From: Chloroflexota bacterium
GTDB taxonomy: Bacteria; Chloroflexota; Chloroflexia; Chloroflexales; Herpetosiphonaceae
Direction of reading: 5' to 3'
DNA length: 64,000 nt
NCBI GenBank assembly: GCA_020161265.1
Contig: JAIUOC010000007.1
Coordinates: 186,001-250,000 of the forward strand
Positions 1 through 9,525 of the stretch are shown piece after piece. The notes beneath the pieces were generated by a model that saw only the letters and a program-made list of their open reading frames with translations, was not told where the DNA came from and did not search any database. Every line of letters begins with the position of its first letter. Position 1 is the stretch's first letter. A program made the position numbers and the translations under genes.

Positions 1-3000
1 TACTCTCTCTATCAATCCAGTATGTGGGAATTGGAAGATCTTCTGGGTTGCCATAATCTGCACCATACCAGCCTTCATATTTTCTGGATAATCTGTTGCC
101 AGCATTTTCTTTGCCTATGAGTGATGCAAATCTATGATCAAATTGCCATATCATTTTTGCTTCATATAAAGGCATTCTATCGCGTGAGGATTCGTTTTTA
201 AATAAACCACTATCATTTGCCATATGAAACATTGTACCAAACGATATATTCCAAGGATTTTGTTTTGTTTTTTGGTTATCTAAGATTGGGGCAATCCGAT
301 AAATTTTTTTCGTTAACTGTGCATCAGTTTTAGTACGAAATATAGGGCAATTCAGAGTATTGGGATTAATTAAGGCGAATTCATCGCTAGTCATATTAAA
401 ATGTCTAGCATCCTGTTCTATATCACTAAAATACCTACATAAGAAAATGAAGTCAGGGGTTTCGCTAGAAATACCATTTCCTACCATTGTAAGTGCACAG
501 AATTTGAAAGCGTTATGTACTTCAGGAAAAATAAATGCTTCATTTTCAAAACCAATCAACCTTTCTAATGATTGTTTCTTGATTAAATCGCCAAAAAAGG
601 CTTTAGTTGTATCATCGGTGGCGATGCCAGTTGGCACAATAATGCCTGCGCGGCCTTTACGATTGATCAAATCGCGATCAAGCTCGGAAAACAAGGCATA
701 GGTATTGACATCGCCAACTGCCGTCAGTGGGTAGCGCTGCGAAACCCGAATAAAGCGGCTAGCAGCCTCGGCAATATATTTGGCATGCTCAAATTTGGCA
801 TAGCGCTGTTGCTTGCTTGGTTCGTTGCTGCTGGCCCACGCCTTGAGCAACTTCTCACGTGCTGCTTTATTGGCCGCCTCGCGAATCTCGGCCACATCGA
901 CCCAATGCTCCTGCTCTTGCAGCTTGATCCGCTCCCACGGCGGGTTGCCCAAAATCACATCGAAACCACGCGGGCTACCTTCGCCACAAATATGCGGAAA
1001 CTCCAGCTCCCAATGGAAAAAGCGCATTTCAGGCTGGTCGGCAAGGCCATCGACCCAAGCCAACAGGCCAGCGCTGACACTTTGGCGGGCCGTATCAAAG
1101 GCGTGCAAGGTAGCGCTAGTTGGAATCAGCCGCTCGCTATCCTTGGTGATCGGCTGGAAAAAAGCCGCCGTCCAAAGATTGTAGCGCGTCCAGTTTGGGC
1201 GTTCTTGCTCGCGCATGCGCGCATAGCCAGCCGCTTTGGCCCGCACTGCCGCCACGCTATCATCGGGCAGCGCCTCAAGTTGGCGCGTAGCTCGACCGAG
1301 CGTCGCATAATCAAGCTGGCTGGGCGCAAGATTCATGGTAATTTGGCCGCTGGCAATATCCTCGCGTTCGCGCTTGTTGCGTTTGCGCAAATTGCTCGCG
1401 ATGGTTTTATCGTCGCCAGTCACTGGCTTAAACGCATCATCGGGAATCCCTTGATTAACCAGTTCTTCAGTTGCGCCAACCAAACTATTGCCCCAACGAA
1501 TATGGGCATCGATAAACGAAAGCGGCATGCCCGCGCAATGGCCCTCGATCCACAGCGCCAATTTACACAAATCGACCGCCAACGGATTGAAATCGACTCC
1601 ATAAATACAGTGGGTAATCACATCGCGCACCGCATGGCGAAACTGATCGGGGGTTGGCTGATCCTCGCCGGAGCGCACCCGTGCCAGTTCGCGCCCGATG
1701 CGGCGAGCGGCGGCCAGCAAAAAGTGGCCCGAACCACAAGCGGGGTCGCAGACCGTAATTGAAAGCAAAGCTTGTTCCGGATTTTTATCGCGCAAGCGCT
1801 CGGCAATAATTGGCTCAAGCGCACTCTTGATCAGCTCCTGCACCAATTCGGGGCGAGTGTAATACGAACCGGTGGTTTTGCGCTCGGTGCCAGCAACCAA
1901 ATCGAAGCTTGTGCCAACGACCACCGGACGATAATCGAGCAACGACTCATAGACACTACCAAGCTCCTCGACATCGAGCGCCGCATAATTGACCCGCCGC
2001 AAAGCCCGCGACTGCGGATCGGCATAGATCGAGAGCGCCCGCAGCGCCGCTAAAACATCGGCATTGCGCAAATGGGCAGTTTCGAGCGCCCCAATTGCGC
2101 CTTCGCCAAACAAATCGCCATCAAGCGCCGCGATGCCCAAGCGATTGGCTTTAAGATCAGTGCCCTCAAAAATCCGAAACGTCTGTTGCAGCGCCAGCCA
2201 AATATCATCGTAAGGGCCGCGACCAGCGCCGCGCACCTCGGCCAAACGGCGCAAACGGCCAACGCTATAATGCTCATAATACAATTTCAACCGTTCGCTG
2301 GGCGTGCCACGCTGCGCCAATTCCGATAATTCATCGCTGGCAGTTTCCGCCTCGATCAACCCGCGATCCTCAGCGACCATCAAAAACAGCAAACGATAGA
2401 CCAACTTGAGCAACTGGCGATAATATTCCAGCGGAGTTAATTGATTGGTGGCAAAGCGCTGGCGCAAATCGCTGTTACGTGGATGGCGCAACAAGCCTTG
2501 GCCCAGCAACTTGAGTGCCTTTTCAACCCCTTCGCGCAAGCCCTCGCGCACCCGACCGCCAGCCTCACGCGCCTGCTGATGGTATTGTTCGAGCAACGAT
2601 TGGGTGGTATCGGCGCTGGTAATTGGCAAGCGCGTGCGATGCAAAATCCGATAAAGCAGCGCAAACTCATTGAACAACTGGCCAGTCACCAGCGACTCCA
2701 AATCGAACTCGACAAAACTTGGGCGAGTGGTTTGCGACGAATCACGCAGCAAGCGCAAACGCCTGCCATTGGTCACAATCCCCCAAGTGTGCTCAGTGCT
2801 ATTGAGATATTCCTGCATCAAAGCGTGGGGCGAAATCCGTGGGCGACCACTTTCGGGGCGGCGGTCGATATCAGTCTTAATCCCTTCGATATGAATAGGC
2901 GGCGAATCATCGTGCTCATCAGCGGAATGACTGATAGCATAGGTGCGATTATCAACGCGGCGAGCGCTTTTGGTGCTGGTTGGCTCATAGCCGATCAATT

Positions 3001-3265
3001 GCAAAAACGGCTCGACCCAATAACGGCGGGTCAAGGTTGTGTGCGAATCTTGGGGGCGACGCTCGATTGCCGCCTGAAAAATCTGCCATTGCGCCCGCAC
3101 TTGGCCCCAAGCAGCAGCAATATCATCGCTCATCCGGCGATTAGCAGGCAAGCCAAAATCGGCTGGGCGCTGACCAGCAAGGCTGCCCTGCTCACCCTCG
3201 GCAATCGCTTGAAGCATATCGGCAGGCAGCAACCCGCCCTCGGTGATAATCGCCGTATATTTCAT
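1..3265 (-). CDS. drmMI: DISARM-like N6-adenine DNA methylase (DrmMI-like), C-terminus off the window
   Basis: A single open frame reads leftward from ATG at 3265 (GGGGGAATTTG just upstream as weak ribosome site) to the window edge, giving at least 1088 residues. It carries methylase motif I DPACGSGHF at about residues 507-515 and the adenine-methylase motif IV NPPW at 774-777, with the sequence GVDFNPLAVDLCKLALWIEG following motif I. The long spacing of the two motifs and the ~480-residue N-terminal part resemble Eco57I/Pgl-type and DISARM class 1 methylases rather than type I HsdM. It would transfer a methyl group from S-adenosylmethionine to adenine in host DNA. Its neighbour upstream is DrmD, which supports the DISARM assignment. 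The last ~200 visible residues, downstream of the NPPW motif, have much lower GC and different codon use (AGA, ATA frequent), suggesting an exchanged target-recognition part. BREX PglX is an alternative but no PglZ/BrxC is present. Confidence 0.85.
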   Translation of the reverse strand, partial: MKYTAIITEGGLLPADMLQAIAEGEQGSLAGQRPADFGLPANRRMSDDIAAAWGQVRAQWQIFQAAIERRPQDSHTTLTRRYWVEPFLQLIGYEPTSTKSARRVDNRTYAISHSADEHDDSPPIHIEGIKTDIDRRPESGRPRISPHALMQEYLNSTEHTWGIVTNGRRLRLLRDSSQTTRPSFVEFDLESLVTGQLFNEFALLYRILHRTRLPITSADTTQSLLEQYHQQAREAGGRVREGLREGVEKALKLLGQGLLRHPRNSDLRQRFATNQLTPLEYYRQLLKLVYRLLFLMVAEDRGLIEAETASDELSELAQRGTPSERLKLYYEHYSVGRLRRLAEVRGAGRGPYDDIWLALQQTFRIFEGTDLKANRLGIAALDGDLFGEGAIGALETAHLRNADVLAALRALSIYADPQSRALRRVNYAALDVEELGSVYESLLDYRPVVVGTSFDLVAGTERKTTGSYYTRPELVQELIKSALEPIIAERLRDKNPEQALLSITVCDPACGSGHFLLAAARRIGRELARVRSGEDQPTPDQFRHAVRDVITHCIYGVDFNPLAVDLCKLALWIEGHCAGMPLSFIDAHIRWGNSLVGATEELVNQGIPDDAFKPVTGDDKTIASNLRKRNKREREDIASGQITMNLAPSQLDYATLGRATRQLEALPDDSVAAVRAKAAGYARMREQERPNWTRYNLWTAAFFQPITKDSERLIPTSATLHAFDTARQSVSAGLLAWVDGLADQPEMRFFHWELEFPHICGEGSPRGFDVILGNPPWERIKLQEQEHWVDVAEIREAANKAAREKLLKAWASSNEPSKQQRYAKFEHAKYIAEAASRFIRVSQRYPLTAVGDVNTYALFSELDRDLINRKGRAGIIVPTGIATDDTTKAFFGDLIKKQSLERLIGFENEAFIFPEVHNAFKFCALTMVGNGISSETPDFIFLCRYFSDIEQDARHFNMTSDEFALINPNTLNCPIFRTKTDAQLTKKIYRIAPILDNQKTKQNPWNISFGTMFHMANDSGLFKNESSRDRMPLYEAKMIWQFDHRFASLIGKENAGNRLSRKYEGWYGADYGNPEDLPIPTYWIDRES

Positions 3266-3297
3266 CAAATTCCCCCAAACTTAGAATATGGCTATTG

Positions 3298-3363
3298 CTG
3301 ATCCACGAAGTGCACGAAGGCCACAAAGGGCGAAACCGCGAAGAACGCGAAGGACGCGAAGGC
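3298..3363. repeat. Dispersed GAAGGACGCGAAGG-type intergenic repeat
   Basis: Between the helicase stop and methylase start, short GCGAAGG units recur (AACCGCGAAGAACGCGAAGG then GACGCGAAGG). A very similar block lies in opposite orientation at about 36683-36720 (CCTTCGCGTCCTTCGCGGTT followed by the same CTGATCC end). This is a dispersed noncoding repeat; its function is unknown. The small open frames across it on the + strand are products of the repeat. Confidence 0.6.
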
Positions 3364-3396
3364 TGTGTTCCACCCTGCATGCTTGCTTCCCCCTCG

Positions 3397-3487
3397 CTCT
3401 ATGTTCTATGCTCTATGCTCTATGTTCTATGCTCTATGTTCTATGTTCTATGCTCTATGCTCTATGCTCTATGCTCTATGCTCTATG
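3397..3487. repeat. 13-copy heptanucleotide tandem array (YTCTATG)
   Basis: Thirteen uninterrupted 7-bp units, each CTCTATG or TTCTATG, fill 3397-3487 exactly (91 bp). Units 2, 5, 7 and 8 carry the T variant, the rest C. The array lies in the gap between the helicase and methylase genes and its last unit contains the helicase TAG stop (3483-3485). Such arrays are prone to copy-number change by slipped replication. The changes would alter the spacing between the two genes but not the helicase frame. Confidence 0.9.
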
Positions 3488-6392
3488 CCAAAGGCAACAA
3501 CACATACAAGCCCAACACATCGGGCGGTAAATGCGGCTCGACGCTAACTTTGCCTGCCATGCGCGTAGCCGTGCGCACCCGCGAGTGCGATTCAGCCAAG
3601 CGTTCGGCGCGAGCATGAGCCAAACTGGTGAGATCGGCAGCGAGCTGCGGCAATAGATCAAGCGCCGCATGCAATTGGTGTTCGCGATCAGCGTGGGCAA
3701 TATTAGCATCAGGCAAGGCATTGGTTAATAGATCAAGGGCCGTTGCTGGCTCAAGGCTACGAAAACCACCTGGCTCGCGCACAAACCCCGCCACCACCAA
3801 CTCCTCGGCCAACAGCGGCTCATTGCGTTTGGTCGCAATCAGCATCCGCACCCGCAACAAGGCCAAAAAGGTGCGCCGTTCGACCGCTTTTGTACGCAAC
3901 ACCCCTGATCGCGCCGCCGGAACGGGCAAACCATCCTCGGGAGTCAAGGCAGTTTCCAAGGCATAATCAGCCAAAGCCATTGTCAGCGGATGATTACGCC
4001 CAACCAATAGCACGCCCTCAGCAGCAACCCCTGTGAACGTGATCAGTAGCTCAGTCGCCTTATTGCGCAACAACGGCTCGACCCGTTCGCGCACAGGCAG
4101 CGGCAATTGAATAATCGGCACGCGCCAATGGTCGGGAGCATGCGCACCCAGCGCCACCAATGGCGCACCAATTCGCTCGCAACTAGCACGCACAAATGAG
4201 CGCACCGTATCAGCATCGCCCAGCACCGCATCACTTTCCTCAAGCTCACGCGCCACCTCTTGGGGCTGAATCCGATGTTGGGCAAAACGAGTGCGGCTCT
4301 GCTCAGCTTGGTGTTCAGCTTGTGCCCACTGCAACTCGACCTCGGCCAAGGTTTGTTCAGCCGCCGCAAAGGTCGCCGGATCGATTGCCTCAAACATGGT
4401 CAACTGAGTTGCTGGCGGCTTAAACAAGGTTGCAATCAGCGCATCGACAACCGTTTCATTACTGACTGGCAAGGGCACGCTAATGCCAAGCGTGCGATGG
4501 ATGGTGACCGCTTTGCGCAACAACACCCGCATCACCGCCTCGTCGATAGGGTTATCCTCGCCGCGCACCAAAGCCATACGCACAACTGGCGCTGGCTGAC
4601 CATAGCGATCAACCCGCCCCTCCCGTTGCTCCAAGCGATTGGGATTCCAGGGCAAATCGTAGTGAATCACTGCATTGAAAGCCTCTTGCAAATTGATGCC
4701 CTCGCTCAAACAATCGGTTGCCACCAACAGGCGGCGGGGGCTAGCGCTCAATTCAGCAATTAAACTTTCGCGTTCTTCCTCGCTATGATCGCCAGTTACC
4801 GCCAAAATGCGCGTATCGTTGCCAGGCTTCAGGGCACGAGTCAACTCCTCGGCCACATACCTAGCTGTTGCGATATAGCGACAATAAATAATTGGCTGAA
4901 AATCATCCTTCAGCAAACGCGCCACGACTGGCACAATACTTTGCAACTTGGGGTCGTTTGCGCCGCGCAATTGTCGCGCCTTTTCAGCAAATTTTTGTAA
5001 GCGGGCGGCCTCGCTAGCAGTGCTGCCTTCCTCGATCACATGGGTCGGCTCAACATCATCATCAGCAGCGGGTGTGCTGCGGTCGTGAATCGCACTACTA
5101 AACAACTCATCATCAAACGTTAAACTCAGATCATCAGCTTGGGTCGTTGGATCTTTACGAGCGCGAGTCATCAAGGCTTTTTCAGCAGCGGCGGGGCTGC
5201 TCATTACACAGCGCAACAAGGCCAGCGCCGCCCAATAGCGCACCCGTGTGCGAGCCGCAACCCGTGGTGCATTAGCCTCGCGCAAGCTTTCGTGCACCAA
5301 CTCGCGGGCAAACTCAAACACCTCATTAAACAAACTACGATAAGCCGATGATTGAGCGAGGCGATAGGTAATATCACGATTGCCAGTGGCATCACGCAGC
5401 ATATGTTCACGCTTTGGAAACGGCGTTTCTTCATCCAACCAACGCACAACATCGCCACGGCGGCGCTGCACAAAATGTTGAGCCAGCAGATCGCGCTGCT
5501 TGGAGCTGAGGTTGGTCATCGAATAGGTTTCAAATTCAGGGCGCAGCAAACCCAACAACGACACAAAGGCATCCTCAATTCCACTGTGAGGCGTGGCCGA
5601 CAACAACAACAAATGCCGTTCCTGATCGTCGGCTACCGCCCGAATCAGATCATAGCGTTGTTGTTGACCGGAGCCAGGGCCGCTTGGCCGCGCCGCCGTA
5701 TGCACCTCATCAACAATCACCAATTCGGGGCAAGCTCGCAAAAAGTTCGCCCGATGCCGATCATGTTTAACGTAATCAATGCTAGCAACCGTAAAAGGAT
5801 AATACTCGAAGACACTAATATCGCTGTTGGGCAGCGTGCGATCAAGGGCGGCGGCAGTGCTCGAACGCACGACGGTTGCCTCGATACCAAATTTCTGCTC
5901 CAACTCACGGCTCCACTGGTCGCAGAGATGCGGCGGGCACAGCACCGTAAAGCGCTTAATTTCACCGCGATCGAGCAATTCGCGCACAATCAGGGCCGCC
6001 TCAACCGTTTTACCAACCCCAACATCATCGGCAATCAGCAAGCGCACTGGGTCGAGGCGCAGCGCCATCAACAACGGCACAAGCTGGTATGGCCGTGGGC
6101 GTGCACCCAAGCGGCCCAACGAACGAAACGGCCCAGCCCCATTGCGCAAACTCAGGCGGGCGGCGTTACGCAACAACTGCCCAGCCACAAAATCGCCAGC
6201 CATGGCCGGATCAGGTGGCGGAAACTGGGCGGTTGTAACCGTATCGCCCTCGATTGGCAGATAAATTCCACAGCTTTCGCCATCAATCCCACCAAGTGGT
6301 CGCAGCTGCAAAATATCAGGATGGGTTGATGGTTGCACGACCCACTCACGATTCCGACAGCGAACAATCGAGCCAACCCGAAACTGCGCCAT
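3483..6392 (-). CDS. drmD: DISARM SNF2-family helicase DrmD
   Basis: A 969-residue SNF2-type helicase/translocase. The N-terminal part (1-100) has the pattern RCRNREWVVQPS and GAGPFRSLGRLGARPRPYQ that I associate with the DrmD family. ATPase motif I is DDVGVGKT at 122-129, motif II DEVH at 228-231, motif III LLLLSATPHSG near 260-270, and the second RecA domain ends in GINL...QREGRVDRYGQ near 565-595. These are the complete motifs expected of an active ATPase. The ATG at 6392 follows TTGAGGTGAATTGA, a good ribosome site. In class 1 DISARM, DrmD sits next to the adenine methylase, exactly as here (218 bp gap, same strand). The 3' end runs into the heptanucleotide array. It presumably acts on phage or unmodified DNA together with the rightward arm; that link is inference. 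Confidence 0.9.
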   Translation of the reverse strand: MAQFRVGSIVRCRNREWVVQPSTHPDILQLRPLGGIDGESCGIYLPIEGDTVTTAQFPPPDPAMAGDFVAGQLLRNAARLSLRNGAGPFRSLGRLGARPRPYQLVPLLMALRLDPVRLLIADDVGVGKTVEAALIVRELLDRGEIKRFTVLCPPHLCDQWSRELEQKFGIEATVVRSSTAAALDRTLPNSDISVFEYYPFTVASIDYVKHDRHRANFLRACPELVIVDEVHTAARPSGPGSGQQQRYDLIRAVADDQERHLLLLSATPHSGIEDAFVSLLGLLRPEFETYSMTNLSSKQRDLLAQHFVQRRRGDVVRWLDEETPFPKREHMLRDATGNRDITYRLAQSSAYRSLFNEVFEFARELVHESLREANAPRVAARTRVRYWAALALLRCVMSSPAAAEKALMTRARKDPTTQADDLSLTFDDELFSSAIHDRSTPAADDDVEPTHVIEEGSTASEAARLQKFAEKARQLRGANDPKLQSIVPVVARLLKDDFQPIIYCRYIATARYVAEELTRALKPGNDTRILAVTGDHSEEERESLIAELSASPRRLLVATDCLSEGINLQEAFNAVIHYDLPWNPNRLEQREGRVDRYGQPAPVVRMALVRGEDNPIDEAVMRVLLRKAVTIHRTLGISVPLPVSNETVVDALIATLFKPPATQLTMFEAIDPATFAAAEQTLAEVELQWAQAEHQAEQSRTRFAQHRIQPQEVARELEESDAVLGDADTVRSFVRASCERIGAPLVALGAHAPDHWRVPIIQLPLPVRERVEPLLRNKATELLITFTGVAAEGVLLVGRNHPLTMALADYALETALTPEDGLPVPAARSGVLRTKAVERRTFLALLRVRMLIATKRNEPLLAEELVVAGFVREPGGFRSLEPATALDLLTNALPDANIAHADREHQLHAALDLLPQLAADLTSLAHARAERLAESHSRVRTATRMAGKVSVEPHLPPDVLGLYVLLPLA

Positions 6393-6415
6393 TCAATTCA
6401 CCTCAAGGTTTTAAG

Positions 6416-6520
6416 CCCCTCACCCCCAACCCCGCTCCCACTGCGGCGGGCGAGGCGTGCTTTTGGTTTAGTAGTTCCCCCTCGCTCGTCTGCGGGCGAG
6501 GGGGCGAGGGAGTGAGGGCA
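6416..6520. repeat. GC-rich palindromic intergenic repeat, copy A
   Basis: An imperfect inverted repeat pairs CCCCTCACCCCCAACCCCGC (from 6416) with GGGGGCGAGGGAGTGAGGG (ending about 6519). The same design, CCCTCACCCC...GGGATGAGGG, recurs at 11890-11975, so this is a dispersed REP-like element. It lies in the 316-bp gap between the divergent arms of the defence island, just 5' of the helicase ribosome site, and could form a strong hairpin in the leftward leader transcript. A third partial copy (CTAGGGGGTGAGGGCAT) is at 6580-6597. Confidence 0.7.
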
Positions 6521-6605
6521 TGACCATCGACCGCAAATCCCACCCAATCATTGTTAAAAACCTATCCTTGTAAAGCAGGAGCTAGGGGGTGAGGGCATCT
6601 CAGCC

Positions 6606-6651
6606 CAGTATACCAAAAAATTTCACCGAACCGCATGCTAATGGTATACTG
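6606..6651. promoter_or_regulatory. Symmetrical divergent promoter region of the defence island
   Basis: A 9-bp inverted repeat CAGTATACC (6606-6614) and GGTATACTG (6643-6651) frames this site. Each arm contains a TATACT -10 box: + strand 6645-6650, with TTCACC at 6622-6627 as a weak -35 (17-bp spacing), and - strand 6612-6607. Transcripts would go right to the McrB-like gene and left to DrmD. The two -35 zones face each other, so one regulator could control both arms. No experimental support; based on box matches only. Confidence 0.45.
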
Positions 6652-6708
6652 AGGCCCAGCAACCTAGAGGCAACCTACAACCTCGCGAGCACCAAAGGAG
6701 TTGACATC

Positions 6709-9525
6709 ATGGCCCGAGTCGATGATCGTCCGCTGTTCTACGCCGCCGCTCAGAGCTTTGTTGATCGAGCACTGCGGGCTGACGATTCGCTATTTACGCC
6801 TGGCGTTGCTGTTTGGACTGCGGCCAACCTTGACGATCTCTACCAACGCTTCGTCGGCCAACCCGACGAATCAGCTGATAGCTTCATGATCAAATTCCAA
6901 CGCCAACTGCATGAAGCGCAACCAACCATCATTCAGCTTGCTGCCGAACTCCAGTTTGTCTACTATCTGATTTCACGCAAAATCACCGGACGCGCCAAGC
7001 GCGACCAGATTAATACCATCCTCAAATGGTCACCCGAGCCAGTCAGCATTCCCCATGAGCTTGACGGAGCGCTTGATCAAGGCATCGCCAACACCGGCAC
7101 AGCCTATCAGACCTACAAATTTTACCAACTAAGCTTTATCATCGAATTTATGCAACACTGGAAAGGGCTATCGCAGGCAGCTCGTACAACAGCATTGGCT
7201 GATCCATGGGAATTTAAGCAGATTTTATTCTCACTGCCAATCAAAACCGCCTATGCTGCCCGCGAAATGCTGCTGCATTTGGTACACCCCGATAGCTTTG
7301 AATCGATCGTGTCGCGTGATCATAAAGCTAATTATGCTCGCCAATATGCCCATCATAAACAAACCACCAGCAACGATATTGATCGCCAGTTGTGGGAGAT
7401 TCGCCGCGCCTTGACCCCACAGTATGGGGCAAACTTCAGCTTCTATGCCATTCAACATGATGAAACTCAGCGGCCTGATTTCCCTGTGCCCCTGCCATTG
7501 GGGCCAAAACTACGCCCCTATATTCAGCTGGTAGCCATGCTCTCCACCAACAGTTACAGTGCCGAGCAAATCGTTGATGTGCTCGGGCAGGCCAACCCAC
7601 CCTTAGTACAACTCACGGCCCGCCCCAATGCCGATGATCTGCTTGATGTATTGCAACTGTTACGTTTAGTTGAGCAACTGCCCGACGACCGCTATCGGCG
7701 CTGGCCGCACCTCAATGATCTGCATGAGGAAACCATGCTGCGCTATAGTGCGCTAACCCTCGTGCTGCCCGATAGCGAAGCCAACGACGATTATTGGCTA
7801 CCAATTACGGCGATGCCCTTCGATGGGGTGGCCCGCCCTGCCGAAGCATGGCCTGGCCCGGCCTTGTTGCGTGATTGGTATCGCGAGGCTGGCTTGATTG
7901 AGCAGGGCGAGCATAGTTGGCTGCGCAGTCGCCCCGCTGCCTTACAACCCATAGCCAACCCAACCACCCCAACTGCCCATGCGATCAATAGCTTTCTTGA
8001 GCATATCGAACGCGTGCAACGCAGCCAACGCAGCACCATGGATAGCGCCTTGCAAGATCAACCGCTGCCGCAACTGACCACCGCCGTGCTCAACGAGCGC
8101 ATCGCCGAACTGCAACGCGAACTGTTGGTCAACCGCATCACCCTACTGCGAATCTACCGCGCCCTGATCGCTGGCCAACATGTGATTTTGAGTGGCCCGC
8201 CAGGCACTGGCAAAACCCACTTAGCCCAACGCTTGCCCGAGATCTTCTGGCGCGATACTGATGCCAGTATCAGCTTGCGGATGCCAACCTCGCCTGCCTT
8301 ACCACCGACCGAGCCACCAATTGAAGAGCGCCATACCCGCCATGGCTATGCCGTTCAAATTGAAACTGCCACCGAAACCTGGAGCAGCCGCGATATTATT
8401 GGCGGCATCGTGCCCCAGCTTCAGCGCAGTGCTGGCGGCAAAACCTTGGTATATGGAGTGCGCCATGGCTGCCTCACCAGCGCAGTGCTTTCGAACTATG
8501 CGGGCTACGATGGCGAAAACGTGCCCAACCCCGAAACCCTGCAACGCACTGAGGTGATGGTTAAACAGCAACGCTACCGTGGTCGCTGGCTGGTCATTGA
8601 TGAATTTACCCGAGCGCATATTGATGCCGCTTTTGGCAGCTTGCTCACGACCCTTGGCGGCCAACGCAACGCCCCACTCAGCATCCCAACCGACGATGGC
8701 GTTGCAGTGCAAGTGCCTTTGCCACGCGATTTCCGCATCATCGGCACGCTCAACTCGTTTGATCGTCACTTTCTCAACCAAATGAGCGAAGCCATGAAAC
8801 GGCGTTTTGTCTTTATTGATCTGTTGCCACCAAGCAGCGACGATGCCGATGAAGAGCAAGGCATCGCGGCCTATCGTGCCCTTTTACGCCTGAGCGACCA
8901 AAAACTCGATACCATCGCCAGCAACGATGCAGCCGGACGAGCCACGTGGCGCGGTGTGCTCAATGTTAATCGCGAGATCAATCGTGATGGTGACGGCTCA
9001 CGGGTCAACTATCGGCTAGAGGTCGAAAATCAGGATGCCAAAGATGTATTGGATAGTTTCTGGCGCATCTTCAGCGCAATTCGGGTCTATCGCCAGCTTG
9101 GCACTGCCCAGGCCGAGGCAGTGTATGCCGCAACCTTTGCTGGTCATGCTATCGGCTTAAGTTGGCACGATGCGCTCGATTATGCGCTTGCCGATACCTT
9201 GGCCGACCAATTGCAAGTGCTCAATCGCGATGAGCAACGGGCCTTGTTGGCCTATCTGGCCTATGCTCACAATCCCAAAGAATTTAGTGAGCAGCTCAAA
9301 ACGATCATCAAGAGCCTGCCGTTACCGCGCCAAGCCAGCCATTTAACCCAACTCCAAGCAGCTAGCCCCAAGCATGCTAGTGGCTCGATCAATACAGCCA
9401 ACATTGATGAGCTAATGATGACGCACATTAGCCAAATTTTTGATCTCGGCACCGAACTACTGCTCGATCAAACCAGTCAATTTGCCCAACGCTTGCGCAC
9501 GTTCAGCAGCGAACGAGGCCTGTGA
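6709..9525 (+). CDS. McrB-like AAA+ ATPase/GTPase of a defence island
   Basis: A 938-residue protein from ATG 6709, chosen over an in-frame ATG at 6589 because AAAGGAG lies 8 bases upstream. Residues 1 to about 470 have no motif I recognise and probably form the specificity/adaptor part. The AAA+ module has Walker A GPPGTGKT at 496-503, Walker B LVIDEF with D631-E632, a sensor-type stretch IIGTLNSFDRHFLNQ and the MKRRF arginine near 705. This loop pattern (N-S/T-x-D-R) is typical of McrB motor subunits, which hydrolyse GTP to translocate DNA and activate the McrC nuclease. The next gene overlaps it by one base (TGATG), as in mcrBC pairs, so coupled translation is likely. Whether it uses GTP or ATP, and what DNA mark it reads, cannot be seen. 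Confidence 0.8.
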   Translation: MARVDDRPLFYAAAQSFVDRALRADDSLFTPGVAVWTAANLDDLYQRFVGQPDESADSFMIKFQRQLHEAQPTIIQLAAELQFVYYLISRKITGRAKRDQINTILKWSPEPVSIPHELDGALDQGIANTGTAYQTYKFYQLSFIIEFMQHWKGLSQAARTTALADPWEFKQILFSLPIKTAYAAREMLLHLVHPDSFESIVSRDHKANYARQYAHHKQTTSNDIDRQLWEIRRALTPQYGANFSFYAIQHDETQRPDFPVPLPLGPKLRPYIQLVAMLSTNSYSAEQIVDVLGQANPPLVQLTARPNADDLLDVLQLLRLVEQLPDDRYRRWPHLNDLHEETMLRYSALTLVLPDSEANDDYWLPITAMPFDGVARPAEAWPGPALLRDWYREAGLIEQGEHSWLRSRPAALQPIANPTTPTAHAINSFLEHIERVQRSQRSTMDSALQDQPLPQLTTAVLNERIAELQRELLVNRITLLRIYRALIAGQHVILSGPPGTGKTHLAQRLPEIFWRDTDASISLRMPTSPALPPTEPPIEERHTRHGYAVQIETATETWSSRDIIGGIVPQLQRSAGGKTLVYGVRHGCLTSAVLSNYAGYDGENVPNPETLQRTEVMVKQQRYRGRWLVIDEFTRAHIDAAFGSLLTTLGGQRNAPLSIPTDDGVAVQVPLPRDFRIIGTLNSFDRHFLNQMSEAMKRRFVFIDLLPPSSDDADEEQGIAAYRALLRLSDQKLDTIASNDAAGRATWRGVLNVNREINRDGDGSRVNYRLEVENQDAKDVLDSFWRIFSAIRVYRQLGTAQAEAVYAATFAGHAIGLSWHDALDYALADTLADQLQVLNRDEQRALLAYLAYAHNPKEFSEQLKTIIKSLPLPRQASHLTQLQAASPKHASGSINTANIDELMMTHISQIFDLGTELLLDQTSQFAQRLRTFSSERGL

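Noticed and set aside
785-1762. Long + strand open frames opposite the methylase
   Set aside because: They are in shadow of the continuous minus-strand frame with methylase motifs and have no domain-like sequence or good ribosome site.
3397-3487. CRISPR-like array
   Set aside because: Units are 7 bp with no spacers; this is a simple tandem array.
3288-3618. Short proteins with MLYALCSMLY repeats
   Set aside because: They are translations of the heptanucleotide array in three frames and not genes.
1-6392. BREX or type I restriction-modification assignment of the methylase/helicase pair
   Set aside because: No PglZ, BrxC, HsdS or HsdR is present and the helicase has DrmD-like N-terminal sequence; DISARM class 1 fits better.
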